The notes below the pieces were generated by a model that was not told the origin of the DNA, ran no database searches, and was given only the letters and a program-made list of their open reading frames with translations. Both the position numbers and the translations under genes were made by a program. DNA of 64,000 bases, taken from assembly GCA_020632875.1 (NCBI GenBank), contig JACKET010000005.1, positions 124,001 to 188,000 of the forward strand. Reading direction: 5' to 3'. This DNA comes from Alphaproteobacteria bacterium. Lineage in GTDB: Bacteria > Myxococcota_A > UBA796 > GCA-2862545. This document shows positions 1 through 8,782 of the stretch, piece after piece. Position 1 is the stretch's first letter. Every line of letters begins with the position of its first letter.

Positions 1-222
1 ATCGCCGACGCGCCGGAGGAGGACTCGATCCCGCCCGGCTCGCCCACCCAGCCGCCCCAGCGCGTGCGCGCCGCCGAGGCGAAAGCGCCACCTGCGCGCA
101 AGAAGGGCCGTGCGGGCGGGAGCCTCACTGCGCCGGTCATCGGGAACCTCGCCGCGCTGGGCCTGCTCGGGGCGGTGTTGTTCCTGTGCGTCGTGCTGGG
201 GTTGTGGATCGTCTTCAGCTGA
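1..222 (+). CDS. C-terminal end of a membrane-anchored protein (partial)
   Basis: Only the last 73 residues are inside the window; the gene begins upstream. The visible part is an acidic and proline-rich linker, a short basic stretch (PARKKGRAGG) and one hydrophobic segment of about 24 residues (LAALGLLGAVLFLCVVLGLW) four residues before the stop, so the protein is anchored in the inner membrane by its C-terminus. The function is not visible. At 34990-37839 a transmembrane Ser/Thr kinase is followed by a paralogue of the next gene, so this tail may also belong to a kinase; that is inference from context only. Confidence 0.6.
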   Translation: MADAPEEDSIPPGSPTQPPQRVRAAEAKAPPARKKGRAGGSLTAPVIGNLAALGLLGAVLFLCVVLGLWIVFS

Positions 223-239
223 CGTGGCACGATCGCGGG

Positions 240-1130
240 GTGTGGCTCGCCCTGCTGACACGTACCGCCCAGGCCGGTTGTGACGCTCCGTACAGCGTCG
301 ACGACATGGTGGTCGACCTCTCGGCGACCGAAGCCGCCCTGCGCGACGCCGACCACCCGTCCGCGAGCGCCGGCGCCAAGCGCCTCGAGGCCGGGCTGCC
401 GTGCCTCGACTCGCCGCTCAACGCGACGCTCTCGGCCCGCGTGTACCGCTCGATGGGCGCGGGGCTCGTCGCTGGCGACGACATCGACACGGGCACCGCG
501 TGGATGCGCACGGCCGTCGAGGTCGACTCGAGCTTCGTGTACGGCGTCGACGAGATGGCCGACGGCCACCCCGCGTGGGACGCGTGGAACGCCGCGCAGG
601 GCCCCGTCCCCGCGCCGAAGGCCGTCGAGGGCCAGCAGCTCACGCCCGGCAACTGGAAGCTCGACGGGCGCAACCTCGACAGCCCTGCCGCGACGGTCGA
701 CCGTCCGCACATCCTGCAGCGCGGCAGCGAAGACACCTGGACCTCCTGGCGCCTCGACGGCAACGCCTTCCCCGCCGACGCGCTCGAGGCCCTCCAGATC
801 GCGAAGGTGAAGCCCGAGAAGACCCATGAGCGCCGCTGCCGCAAGGGCATCCGCTTCAAGGGCTTCATCGCGTCCGACGGGCAGTACTGCGCCGCCACGC
901 CGGGCGAGCAGATCTTCTTCACGGTGTCCGGGCCCGTCGTGCTCGGCGCCGCTGGCCTGATGTACCTCGAAGGCTGGCGCCAGTACGGCCTCACCCGCGA
1001 CGCGTCCAACCTCGACGAGATGCTGCGGCACAAGCGCATCAACAACCGCGTCGTCGCCGGGTCCGCCGCGCTCGCGGGCGTGGGCATCGGGCTCGGGGTC
1101 TTCGGGATCAGCTACACGGGGCAGTTCTAG
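240..1130 (+). CDS. secreted/membrane TPR- and PEGA-like protein, family unknown
   Basis: A 296-residue protein if translation starts at the GTG at 240, 17 bases after the preceding stop; this start gives a short signal-like N-terminus (MWLALLTRTAQAG). The first half is helical and TPR-like (a LEAGLPCLDS segment), the middle resembles a short PEGA-type beta domain, and the C-terminus has two hydrophobic segments (near FFTVSGPVVLGAAGLMYL and VVAGSAALAGVGIGLGVFGI). Order of segments and the L-x4-LPC motif match the protein at 36712-37839, so the two look like paralogues. No enzymatic motif is visible. It probably works at the envelope with the membrane-anchored protein just upstream. Function unknown. 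Confidence 0.65.
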   Translation: MWLALLTRTAQAGCDAPYSVDDMVVDLSATEAALRDADHPSASAGAKRLEAGLPCLDSPLNATLSARVYRSMGAGLVAGDDIDTGTAWMRTAVEVDSSFVYGVDEMADGHPAWDAWNAAQGPVPAPKAVEGQQLTPGNWKLDGRNLDSPAATVDRPHILQRGSEDTWTSWRLDGNAFPADALEALQIAKVKPEKTHERRCRKGIRFKGFIASDGQYCAATPGEQIFFTVSGPVVLGAAGLMYLEGWRQYGLTRDASNLDEMLRHKRINNRVVAGSAALAGVGIGLGVFGISYTGQF

Positions 1131-1163
1131 AGGCGGGACCGGGCGTCGGGGTGAACCGGCGAA

Positions 1164-1285
1164 ATCGGTATCGGGTATTGGGTGTTGGGTATTGGGTATC
1201 GGGTAGGCGTTCCGAGGCCGACGCTCGCAGGACCGATGCCCGACTCGCCAACACCCAACACCCAACACCCAACTCCCGACACCCG
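1164..1285. repeat. inverted heptanucleotide repeat tracts between convergent genes
   Basis: The left arm (1164-1205) is a run of about six 7-base units of the type TTGGGTA / TCGGGTA. The right arm (1248-1285) is about five units of the complementary type CCAACAC / CCGACAC. About 42 bases separate them, so the transcript could fold into one long imperfect hairpin. The block fills the space between a plus-strand and a minus-strand gene, and the stop codon of the minus-strand gene (1286) touches its edge, so a role as a bidirectional 3'-end structure is plausible. The same 7-mer type recurs at 12609-12671. Confidence 0.75.
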
Positions 1286-2374
1286 CTACTGCCCGCCGAC
1301 CACGACCTCGGTCGTGTCCCCGAAGACCAGGGTGCCATCGAGCACGGGAGCGACGGTGTCGTCGCCGTGGTGGGCGCGGATCCAGGCGAGCCAGTAGGCC
1401 CCGATGATGGGCCAGCCGACTTCGGGATCGATGTACTCGGGCCCGCTGTCGAGGGCGGAGGCGAAGTCGGAGAAGATGTTGTGGCCGCCGTCTTCGAGGT
1501 TCGTGCGAAGGTTGCCGGCGCGGTCGAGGCCGGCCCACGTGGCCTCGTTCAGCGTGGGGTTGTCGAGCTGACCGGTCATGTGGAGCTCGGGGATGCCGAT
1601 GGCTTCGAGGCCGGAGGCCGTGAAGAGGTCGAGGTTGCCGGGGGCCATGGCGATGATGCTCGTGATGCGGTCGTCGCGGAGGCCCGCGGAGAAGAGGGCC
1701 TCCTGGTCGGGGGTCATCGTGGAGCAGAAGTCCTGCGTGTCGCCGGCCGCGCAGCCCGGGAAGAGCGTGGCGGTGTCGTACGTGGCGCCCGCGAGGGCGT
1801 GCATCGTGTAGCCGCCGAAGGAGTGCCCGATGCCCACGATGGGCGCGTCGGACAGGTGGCCGGCGAGCAGGTGCGCGGGGGCGGTCACGTGGTCGAGGAC
1901 CGCGCCGATGTCGCGCGGACGCTGCCAGAAGATGGCGGTGGTGCGATCGGAGCCGTCGAAGGCGGTGTTCCCGGTGTGGTCGGGTGACGCCACCACGTAG
2001 CCGTGGCTCACGAGCTGGCTCACGATGCGGCCGGACGCCTCGGCGTAGCCCTGGTGCCCGTGGGAGTACACGACCAGCGGGAAGGGGCCGTCGGCCACGG
2101 GCGCGTCGCCGATGACGCCCGGCGCGGGGAACGCGCCCTGGTAGCGGAGCTCGGGGCCTTCGTGCGTGTCGGACGGGTACCACACGGCGAGGCGCAGCGT
2201 GCGGGGCCCGTCGCCCGGGTCGTACGTGACGGACTGCTCGACGTAGCCCACGCCGTACGGGCCGTTCGCGAGCAGCGTGACGGAGAGGTCCTCCGGCGCG
2301 GGGTCGGAGTCCTGCGGCTCGGCCTTGCACGCCGCGAGGACGAGGCTCGTCGCGAGGAGGAACGCTCTGTGCAC
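1286..2374 (-). CDS. alpha/beta hydrolase lipoprotein
   Basis: A 362-residue lipoprotein with an alpha/beta-hydrolase fold, similar in layout to dienelactone hydrolase / platelet-activating-factor acetylhydrolase-like enzymes. The GTG start at 2374 was chosen because it opens directly into a lipoprotein signal (FLLATSLVLAAC, lipobox LAAC). The nucleophile elbow GHSFGG lies near residue 185, an oxyanion-type segment SHGHQG near residue 105, and a plausible catalytic His in GGHNIF near residue 305. It should act as an esterase or lipase-like hydrolase tethered to a membrane facing the periplasm or outside. The substrate cannot be read. Its 3' end abuts the heptamer repeat. Confidence 0.8.
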   Translation of the reverse strand: MHRAFLLATSLVLAACKAEPQDSDPAPEDLSVTLLANGPYGVGYVEQSVTYDPGDGPRTLRLAVWYPSDTHEGPELRYQGAFPAPGVIGDAPVADGPFPLVVYSHGHQGYAEASGRIVSQLVSHGYVVASPDHTGNTAFDGSDRTTAIFWQRPRDIGAVLDHVTAPAHLLAGHLSDAPIVGIGHSFGGYTMHALAGATYDTATLFPGCAAGDTQDFCSTMTPDQEALFSAGLRDDRITSIIAMAPGNLDLFTASGLEAIGIPELHMTGQLDNPTLNEATWAGLDRAGNLRTNLEDGGHNIFSDFASALDSGPEYIDPEVGWPIIGAYWLAWIRAHHGDDTVAPVLDGTLVFGDTTEVVVGGQ

Positions 2375-2458
2375 GGGGACCCCCGGCCCGTGGGCGCGGC
2401 ATTCGCACCCGCATCGGGCATGGCCATGGTATCTCCATGGGCGACGGGTGGAGGACTC

Positions 2459-2902
2459 ATGCAGCGCGCCGCACCTCCCGGGCCGCCGCGATCCGGGCGA
2501 CCGCCCGGGCCTCCCGGGGGCTCGAGCCCCGGCCCCGGCCCTGGCGACGGGATCCAGATCACCCGCGACATGCGCGGCGTCCCCGACGACGACGAGAAGC
2601 TGTGGGGCATGGTGGCCCACGTGGCAGGCGTGTTCGTCCCGGTGCTCGGGCCCCTCGCGATGTGGGCCCTGAAGCGCGAGGAGTCCGAGTTCGTCGCGTA
2701 CCACTGCGCCCAGGCCCTGTGGTGGAGCACGATCACGGTCGTCGGCACGGTGGTGCTGTCGATCGTGACGTGTGGCGCGGGCTCGGTGGTGTTCCCCCTG
2801 TTCTGGCTGGGCTCGGCGTACGTCGCGCTCGAGGCCAAGGAGGGGTCGTGGATCGGCTACTGGGTGATCAACCGGTTCGGGTACCACCGGAAGCTCGTGT
2901 AG
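2459..2902 (+). CDS. DUF4870 (Tic20-like) membrane protein
   Basis: A 147-residue protein preceded by GGAGG (2450-2454) before the ATG at 2459. The first 35 residues are proline/glycine-rich and disordered. The rest fits DUF4870: the DEKLWGMVAHVAG motif, LGPLAMWALKREES, then YHCAQALWWSTITVV, giving three to four membrane helices and a short basic C-terminus. DUF4870 proteins are inner-membrane proteins of unknown role. It is divergent from the hydrolase at 1286-2374, with about 84 bases between the starts for both promoters. Confidence in the family is high; nothing can be said about function. Confidence 0.8.
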   Translation: MQRAAPPGPPRSGRPPGPPGGSSPGPGPGDGIQITRDMRGVPDDDEKLWGMVAHVAGVFVPVLGPLAMWALKREESEFVAYHCAQALWWSTITVVGTVVLSIVTCGAGSVVFPLFWLGSAYVALEAKEGSWIGYWVINRFGYHRKLV

Positions 2903-2915
2903 AGCCTGCGAGCCG

Positions 2916-4145
2916 TCAGCCTCGGCTGTCGTAGACCGCGCGCGCCAGGGCCATCGCGCGGGGGCTGCGGAGCCGGAAGTCCATCCGGTTCATCACGTAG
3001 CCGAAGCCGATGCCGTTCGTGGGGTCGGCGAAGCCCAGCGCGCCGCCCGCACCGGGATGCCCGAAGGTGTCTGGGCTCGGGCTGTACAGGTGGAGCTCGT
3101 CCTTCACGTAGCCCTGCGAGAACCCCATCGGCTTCTGCAGGACCTTGTCCCAGCCCCACGACTGGCGCGGGCGGACCGCGTCGATCGCGGCCTTCGACAC
3201 CAGCGGACGCTCGGGATCCGGTGATGCGAGCGCGGTGTAGACCTGCGAGAGGCCCCGCGCGGTCGCGACGGCCGAGGCCCACGGCAGGGCGAGCGCGCGC
3301 ACCCGCCGCGTGCCGAAGTTGCCCACGCCGCGGAGCCCGAGCTCCGGCGGGTTCGCGAACGCCCGGCGCGTGGCGCTGTTCCGGTTCAGGAAGTTCCGGT
3401 ACACCCGCCCGTCGACCTTTCGCGAGAACAGCACCCGCGGGATGATCTTGCCGACCAGCGTGCCCGGGCCGTTGGTGTAGAGCGTGCTGACGCGCGGCTC
3501 TTCGGACTCGGGCAGGCCGAGGAACACGTCGGCGCCGAGCGGCCCGAAGATCTCGTCGCGGAGGTAGTCGGAGAGCGTGCGCCCCGACGCGCGCGCGAAC
3601 AGCTCGCCCGCGTACGGCCCGAACGTGACGCCGTGGTAGCCCTGCGCCGTGCCGGGCTGCCAGAGGGGGCGCTGCTGCTCGAGGGCCGTGAGCACGGTGG
3701 AGGGGTCGCTGCCCGTCGCCCAGGCTTCGATGGCGTCGAGGGAGAGCGGCGCGTCGAACGCCACGAGCCCGCCGCGATGGTTGAGCAGCATCCGCACGGT
3801 GATGGGCTCCTTGCCCTGCTGCGCGAAGCCCTCCCAGTACTGCGCCACGGGCGCGTCGAGGTCGATGCCACCGCGGTCTGCCAGGTGCATGAACGCGGTG
3901 GCGACCATGCCCTTCGTCGCGCTGAACACGATCTGCAGGGTGTCGGACTCCCAGGCGGCCCCGGTGTCGCGGTCGCGCACGCCGCCCCACAGGTCGACGA
4001 CCTTCTTCCCGCCGACGTGCACGCACACGCTCGCGCCGACCTCGCCGCGCTTCTCGAAGTTCTCGCGGAACACGTCGGCCACGCCGCCGAAGCCGGGCTC
4101 GGCGTAGCCTCCGATGGCGGTCACGGGCCGGGAGCGGAGGGGCAT
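2916..4145 (-). CDS. serine hydrolase, beta-lactamase/esterase EstB-like
   Basis: A 409-residue cytoplasmic-looking protein of the class C beta-lactamase / penicillin-binding-protein fold. The SxxK nucleophile motif is SATK (Ser75, Lys78), the conserved Tyr is in GYHGVTFG (Tyr170), and the third motif is FGHPGAGG, where the usual KTG is HPG as in esterases such as EstB. Full length for the family, with no signal peptide, which points to an intracellular esterase rather than a beta-lactamase. The start at 4145 lies two bases after the stop of the OmpA-like gene, so it is the third gene of a minus-strand operon (7870 to 2916). Confidence 0.85.
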   Translation of the reverse strand: MPLRSRPVTAIGGYAEPGFGGVADVFRENFEKRGEVGASVCVHVGGKKVVDLWGGVRDRDTGAAWESDTLQIVFSATKGMVATAFMHLADRGGIDLDAPVAQYWEGFAQQGKEPITVRMLLNHRGGLVAFDAPLSLDAIEAWATGSDPSTVLTALEQQRPLWQPGTAQGYHGVTFGPYAGELFARASGRTLSDYLRDEIFGPLGADVFLGLPESEEPRVSTLYTNGPGTLVGKIIPRVLFSRKVDGRVYRNFLNRNSATRRAFANPPELGLRGVGNFGTRRVRALALPWASAVATARGLSQVYTALASPDPERPLVSKAAIDAVRPRQSWGWDKVLQKPMGFSQGYVKDELHLYSPSPDTFGHPGAGGALGFADPTNGIGFGYVMNRMDFRLRSPRAMALARAVYDSRG

Positions 4146-4147
4146 CG

Positions 4148-5932
4148 CTACTCCTGCTTCAGGATGTGGAACTCGACCCGACGGTTCTTCTCCATGTTCT
4201 CGGGAGAGTCGTTCGGGACGAGGGGGCTGAACTCGCCGAAGCCCTCGGCCTGCAGGCGCTCGGGCGCCACACCGCGCTCGACGAGGAAGTCGCGGATGGC
4301 GTTGGCGCGCCGGTTCGAGAGGTCGAGGTTGTAGGCGTCGCCGCCGCGGCTGTCGGTGTGGCCCTCGATGCGGACGAGCTGGATCTGCGGGTTCGTCAGC
4401 AGGGTCTGGGTGACCTCTTCGAGCAGTGGGTAGCTGTCGGTGACGATCTCGGCCTTCGCCGTGATGAACAGGACCTTCTCGAGGATCACGATGCGGTCGC
4501 GCGTCACGACGACCCGCTGCGCGTCGGGGCAGCCGTCGTCGTCCTTCACGCCGTTGACGTTCTCGGGGTCCATCGGACACAGGTCGTTGATGTCGAGGAT
4601 GCCGTCCTGGTCGTTGTCTTCGTCGGGACAGCCATCGGCGTCCTGGAACCCGTCGATGTCCTCGGGGTCGAGCGGGCACTGGTCGACGTTGTCGAGCAGC
4701 CCGTCGCGGTCGGTGTCGATCACGACGGCGTCGGCCTCGGGACAGCCGTCGCGGTCGTCGACCCCGTCGAAGTCCTCGGGCTGCATCGGGCACGCGTCGG
4801 ACACGTCGGGGATGCCGTCGCCGTCGTTGTCGGGGTCGGGGCAGCCGTCGGGGTCCTGGAACTGGTCGAAGTCTTCCGGCTCGTTCGGGCACCGGTCGAC
4901 CATGTCGGCGATGCCGTCGCCGTCGTTGTCGAACTCGGGGCAGCCGTCCTCGTCCTGGAAGCCGTCGAGGTCCTCGGGGTTGACCGGGCAGTCGTCGACC
5001 TTGTCGAGAATCCCGTCGCCGTCGGTGTCTTTCTTGTCGGGCGGGCGGTAGCCGACGCTCGCGAAGGCGCGGAAGACGGGCGTGCCCACGGCGGCCGTGA
5101 GGCCGGGCCCGCCGCCGATCAGCACGCCCACGCCGCTCGGCGTGTCGATGCGGAAGTCGCCGAGCACCTCGAGCGGGGAGTGCAGCGAGGCCTTGAAGTC
5201 CTCGGTGAGCACGAGGCCGCGCGCGGGGCCGACCACCATCCCGCCGGCCGCCTCGACGTTGAAGCGCACCCACTCGGGGACGAGGGTGAGCCCGACGCCC
5301 GCGCCGTACAGGAACTCGTCGTCGACGGCGACGGACGTGCCGACGTACCCGCCGCTCGGGAGCATCCGGTAGCCGGCGTTCACCGCGAAGTGCACGGGCT
5401 CGGCGGTCTTCGAGACGACGGCCCGCGCGCCGAACGTGGGCACGCGGTGGGTCAGGAAGGTCTTCGCCGAGCCGGTGGGTAGGGTGAGGAACGGCACGAG
5501 CGCGAGCCCGATGGTCTCTTCGGAGAGCGCGCGGGCCTGCACGTTGAGCGCCACGTCGCCGAAGCCTGCATTGCCCTGGGTGCCGCCGAACGTCTCGATG
5601 GCCGCGGCCGTGGACGTGTACTGGAACACCGGCGCGTCGACCGACACCTCGAGCCAGTCGACGATGCCGAAGCCCGCGCGCAGGTGCGTCGCGAACAGCG
5701 CGTCGACGGCGCCCTCGTCACGGACCAGCTGCCCGTCGACGATCACGCTCTGCTGGAACGGGCGGTGGGCGTACTGGAAGATGCCGTCGACGCCGAAGCC
5801 GGTCTTCGGGAGCTGGCGCGCCGAGAGCGTGGTCGCGAAGCCCTGGCTGCTGCCGGTCGGCAGGAACCGCTGCACGTTCGCGCCCGGCGCGGTCTGTGCG
5901 TGGGCCGCGGCGGCGAGGAGGAGCAGGGACAC
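4148..5932 (-). CDS. OmpA-family outer-membrane protein with TSP3 repeats
   Basis: A 594-residue outer-membrane protein. A signal peptide (LLLLAAAAHAQ) leads into a beta-strand-rich region of about 280 residues. From about residue 300 to 470 there are thrombospondin type 3 calcium-binding repeats (units such as DTDGDGILDKVDDCP). From about 477 to the end is an OmpA C-terminal peptidoglycan-binding domain (EGHTDSRG, LSNRRANAIRDFL, NRRVEF). The protein should link the outer membrane to the cell wall, with Ca2+-stiffened spacer repeats. The GTG start at 5932 lies three bases after the stop of the upstream gene, so the two are co-translated. OmpA-TSP3 fusions of this type are frequent in deltaproteobacteria. 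Confidence 0.9.
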   Translation of the reverse strand: MSLLLLAAAAHAQTAPGANVQRFLPTGSSQGFATTLSARQLPKTGFGVDGIFQYAHRPFQQSVIVDGQLVRDEGAVDALFATHLRAGFGIVDWLEVSVDAPVFQYTSTAAAIETFGGTQGNAGFGDVALNVQARALSEETIGLALVPFLTLPTGSAKTFLTHRVPTFGARAVVSKTAEPVHFAVNAGYRMLPSGGYVGTSVAVDDEFLYGAGVGLTLVPEWVRFNVEAAGGMVVGPARGLVLTEDFKASLHSPLEVLGDFRIDTPSGVGVLIGGGPGLTAAVGTPVFRAFASVGYRPPDKKDTDGDGILDKVDDCPVNPEDLDGFQDEDGCPEFDNDGDGIADMVDRCPNEPEDFDQFQDPDGCPDPDNDGDGIPDVSDACPMQPEDFDGVDDRDGCPEADAVVIDTDRDGLLDNVDQCPLDPEDIDGFQDADGCPDEDNDQDGILDINDLCPMDPENVNGVKDDDGCPDAQRVVVTRDRIVILEKVLFITAKAEIVTDSYPLLEEVTQTLLTNPQIQLVRIEGHTDSRGGDAYNLDLSNRRANAIRDFLVERGVAPERLQAEGFGEFSPLVPNDSPENMEKNRRVEFHILKQE

Positions 5933-5935
5933 CGC

Positions 5936-7870
5936 TCACCGCCGCCGGAGCAGGAGGAGGAGCAGCGGCGCGAGCGCCCAGCCCGGCGCGCCGGTGCCGT
6001 TGCAGCCGCCCGTGCAGCCGCCCGTGGGGATGACGACCTCTTCTTCGATGGGCGGCTCGAACGGATCGAGCACGTTGATGATGCCGTCGCCGTCTTCGTC
6101 GCCGAGGCCGTCGGGGCCGTCTTCGATCAGGTCGCCGTCGGTGTCGGGGTTGAACGGATCGGCGCCCACGTCGACCTCGGTGCCGTCGTCCATCCCGTCG
6201 TGATCGGTGTCGGGGTCGTTCGGGTTCGTGCCCGTGTTGTCGACCTCGACGCCGTCGGTGAGGTTGTCGTCGTCGCTGTCGGGGTCGGTCGGATCGGTGC
6301 CCGTCTCGGTGACCTCGCGGCCGTCGGTGAGGCCGTCGTCGTCGGTGTCGGGGTCGAGCGGGTTGGTCGGCCCGTTGACCTCGACGCCGTCGTTCAGCCC
6401 GTCGTCGTCGGTGTCGGGGTCGTTCGGGTTCGTGTTGTGCGTCTGGACCTCGGCCCCGTCGAGCAGCGAGTCGTCGTCGCTGTCTTCGTCGAGCGGGTTG
6501 GTGTTCCAGGTGTTGACCTCGGACCCGTCGGTGAGGCCGTCGTCGTCGGTGTCGGGGTCGAGCGGGTTCGTGCCGTACACGATGACCTCTTCGCCGTCGG
6601 TGAGGCCGTCGTCGTCGGTGTCGGGATCCTGCGGGTTGGTGCCGATGACGACCTCTTCGTCGTTCGTCAGCCCGTCGCCGTCGTCGTCGTTGCCGCCGGT
6701 GTTCAGGTCCTGCCCGTTGCAGTCCTGGTCGATGCCGTCGTTCGGGAGCTCGGGAGCGCCGGGGTAGATCGTGGCGTTCGCGTCGTTGCAGTCGGTGTTC
6801 ACGTCCGACTCGCCCGGGTCGTCGCAGTCGAGGTCGAAGCTCTGGATGACGTTCTGGCCGCCGTACCCGTCGCCGTCGTTGTCGGCGAAGCACGGGATGG
6901 TGACGAGGTCGGCCCCGTCGCAGTCCTGGTCGATGCCGTCGTTCGGGATCTCGGTGCCGTTCGGGTTGGTGGACGCGCTGCTGTCGTCGCAGTCGTCGCC
7001 GCCGTAGAACTCGTCGTCGAACCCGTCGCCGTCGGCGTCGGGGAGGTTGCACAGCGTGTCGGACTCGAAGAAGTACTCGAGCTCGGCGCCGATGGAGTCT
7101 TCGTCGATGGTGACGAGGAAGCCGTCGCCGATGGTCTCGCCGGGCGCGATGGTGCCGTCGCGCACGCGCCAGTGGACGGTGTGGTCGATGACCGTGCCGT
7201 TGTGGTCGATGTACACCGCGTCGGCGTCGCTCACGAAGTTGGTGTGCCCGACCTCGTGACGCGCCGGGTCGCACAGGCCGAACCCGATGGTCATGCCCGA
7301 CGTGGCGCCCGCGGAGTAGGCGAAGTCGAGGTCGCCGTCGAGGTCGGCATCGATGGTGTCGTTCTCTTCGAGGAACGCCTGCAGGCCGTACGGGCCGACA
7401 TCCTGGTCGGGGTCGGCCGCCACCTGGAGCCGGAAGTTCGTGATGGTGGTGGTGCCGGTGTTCGTGACCGCGAAGTACACGAGCATCGCTTTGCTGTTGT
7501 CGTCCCAGACCTCGGTGCGGACGATGTCGAGCGGGCCGGCGAAGTAGAACGCCTGCATGATGTTGGTCGTGCCCGTCGACAGGTTGTCGGCGTAGATCAA
7601 CGTGAAGTCGTTGCTGGGGCCGGAGTACGTCTTCGCGCGGAAGTAGCGATCGGAGCCGTCGTTGAACTCGCACGTGAGCGCGACCCAGGGGGTGATCGGG
7701 TAGGTCACGTCGATCCAGGAGCCGGTGCCCGTGGGCCTGGCCTGGAAGCCCGCCGCCGCGACATCGTCGTTCCACAGCCCGAAGTCGTTGTAGTAGACGC
7801 GGATGTGGTCGCCCGCGATGAACGGCCCCGCAGAGGCGGTACCCGTCAGCAGCGCGATGAGAGTGTGCAT
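5936..7870 (-). CDS. secreted TSP3/MopE-like protein with MYXO-CTERM-like tail
   Basis: A 644-residue secreted protein. A signal peptide (LIALLTGTASAG) is followed by a beta-rich domain of about 275 residues. Next are two MopE-like putative metal-binding motifs (PNDGIDQDCDG and PNDGIDQDCNG, about residues 300 and 375), then nine or so TSP3 repeats (DTDDDGLTDGEEV type, about 395-610). The tail GGCTGGCNG, a short hydrophobic run (ALAPLLLLLL) and RRR fit a MYXO-CTERM sorting signal, which in Myxococcota is thought to be processed on a Cys to leave a surface lipoprotein. GGAGATC upstream of the ATG at 7870 is a good ribosome site. It is first gene of the 7870-2916 operon. Confidence 0.85.
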   Translation of the reverse strand: MHTLIALLTGTASAGPFIAGDHIRVYYNDFGLWNDDVAAAGFQARPTGTGSWIDVTYPITPWVALTCEFNDGSDRYFRAKTYSGPSNDFTLIYADNLSTGTTNIMQAFYFAGPLDIVRTEVWDDNSKAMLVYFAVTNTGTTTITNFRLQVAADPDQDVGPYGLQAFLEENDTIDADLDGDLDFAYSAGATSGMTIGFGLCDPARHEVGHTNFVSDADAVYIDHNGTVIDHTVHWRVRDGTIAPGETIGDGFLVTIDEDSIGAELEYFFESDTLCNLPDADGDGFDDEFYGGDDCDDSSASTNPNGTEIPNDGIDQDCDGADLVTIPCFADNDGDGYGGQNVIQSFDLDCDDPGESDVNTDCNDANATIYPGAPELPNDGIDQDCNGQDLNTGGNDDDGDGLTNDEEVVIGTNPQDPDTDDDGLTDGEEVIVYGTNPLDPDTDDDGLTDGSEVNTWNTNPLDEDSDDDSLLDGAEVQTHNTNPNDPDTDDDGLNDGVEVNGPTNPLDPDTDDDGLTDGREVTETGTDPTDPDSDDDNLTDGVEVDNTGTNPNDPDTDHDGMDDGTEVDVGADPFNPDTDGDLIEDGPDGLGDEDGDGIINVLDPFEPPIEEEVVIPTGGCTGGCNGTGAPGWALAPLLLLLLRRR

Positions 7871-7964
7871 GGAGATCTCCGAGCGGCGTCCCTAGCGATT
7901 TTCACGGATTTTGCAAGCGCCCGCCACGCCCGTCTCGACGGGCGCGTGGAGGTGTGGGGCCGCG

Positions 7965-8660
7965 TCACGTGAGGCGGGCCGTGCCGAGGGCGAGGACCGC
8001 CACGGCGTCGGGCTCGCCGGACTGCGCGGCGGTGCGGCGCGCGCGGCCCTCGAGCTCGAGGTGGAGCGCGCGGAGGGCCTCGAGGCCGGCTGCGGCCATC
8101 GGGAGGACGAGCAGGGCGTCCTCCGCGAGGCCGGCCTCGCGCAGCCCACGCTGGACGGGTGTCTGGCGCTGGTAGGCGAGGAAGGCCATGCGGCGGCGCT
8201 CGTGCGGCAGGCGGTGCTGGAGCGCCGGGACCTCGCGCAGGTCGACGAGGCGCGACGCGAAGGTCGCGGGGCGATGCGTGAGCGCGTCGAGCAGGACGAG
8301 GAAGTCGGGGATGCGCGGAACCGCGGTACCCGTGAGCCAGCGGCGGATCTGGTGGCGCGACCGCTTCGCGCGCCGGGCGAGGAGCGTCTGCGAGACGGGG
8401 CCCCGCAGGTGGTCGAGCCAGGGCCCCAGATCGGCGGGGTCGACGAGCGCGGCGGATTCCGGCGCGAGCTCGCGGAGCGCGCCCACGGCGTCGATCTCGA
8501 GGGCTTCGCAGATCCGCAGGAGCTCGAGGGCGTGCGGGAATCGCCGGCCGCCCTCCCACTCGGCCGCGACGTTCGAGCGGTACCCGAGCTGCCGGGAGAA
8601 GGCGACCTGGCTCGTGGACCCGCGAAGGGCCCGCATCAGCTGGCAGGCGGCGGACTTCAT
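7965..8660 (-). CDS. XRE-family helix-turn-helix regulator
   Basis: A 231-residue protein. The N-terminal 55 residues form an XRE-type HTH (TSQVAFSRQLGYRSNVAAEW, then GRRFPHALELLRICEAL); the scanning helix is QVAFSRQLG. A second HTH-like segment (VSQTLLARRAKRSRHQIRRW) lies near residues 87-107, and the rest is helical with no ligand-domain signature. It is likely a DNA-binding repressor or activator. A sigma70-like promoter (8753-8782) and an overlapping inverted repeat (8776-8811) lie upstream and suggest autoregulation. No partner gene is close, so the regulon is unknown. Confidence 0.75.
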   Translation of the reverse strand: MKSAACQLMRALRGSTSQVAFSRQLGYRSNVAAEWEGGRRFPHALELLRICEALEIDAVGALRELAPESAALVDPADLGPWLDHLRGPVSQTLLARRAKRSRHQIRRWLTGTAVPRIPDFLVLLDALTHRPATFASRLVDLREVPALQHRLPHERRRMAFLAYQRQTPVQRGLREAGLAEDALLVLPMAAAGLEALRALHLELEGRARRTAAQSGEPDAVAVLALGTARLT

Positions 8661-8752
8661 CAGGGTGGGGAGACCCGGGTCGCGGCGGGGGGCGCCAGAC
8701 CCGGGGACGGGGAGGGGCAGGGGGGAGGGATCTGCTGGGTAGGACCGGGCCC

Positions 8753-8782
8753 CTTATAGTGGACTGCCGCATTTTCGCGCAA
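8753..8782 (-). promoter_or_regulatory. sigma70-like promoter of the XRE gene
   Basis: Read on the minus strand: TTGCGC at 8782-8777, an 18-base spacer, and TATAAG at 8758-8753. The leader to the start codon at 8660 would be about 85 bases and is C-rich. This is one of the few AT-richer stretches in the neighbourhood. No transcription data support it. Confidence 0.45.

Noticed and set aside
4166..5482. 438-residue plus-strand open frame opposite the OmpA gene
   Set aside because: Val/Asp/Ala-rich antisense of TSP3 codons; the minus strand carries a complete OmpA domain.
5684..7972. 762-residue plus-strand open frame rich in Val/Asp/Glu opposite the TSP3/MopE-like gene
   Set aside because: It is a mirror of the Asp/Gly-rich repeat codons on the minus strand (GTCGGTGTCG-type runs), has no domain, and the minus-strand gene has a signal peptide, metal motifs and a sorting tail.
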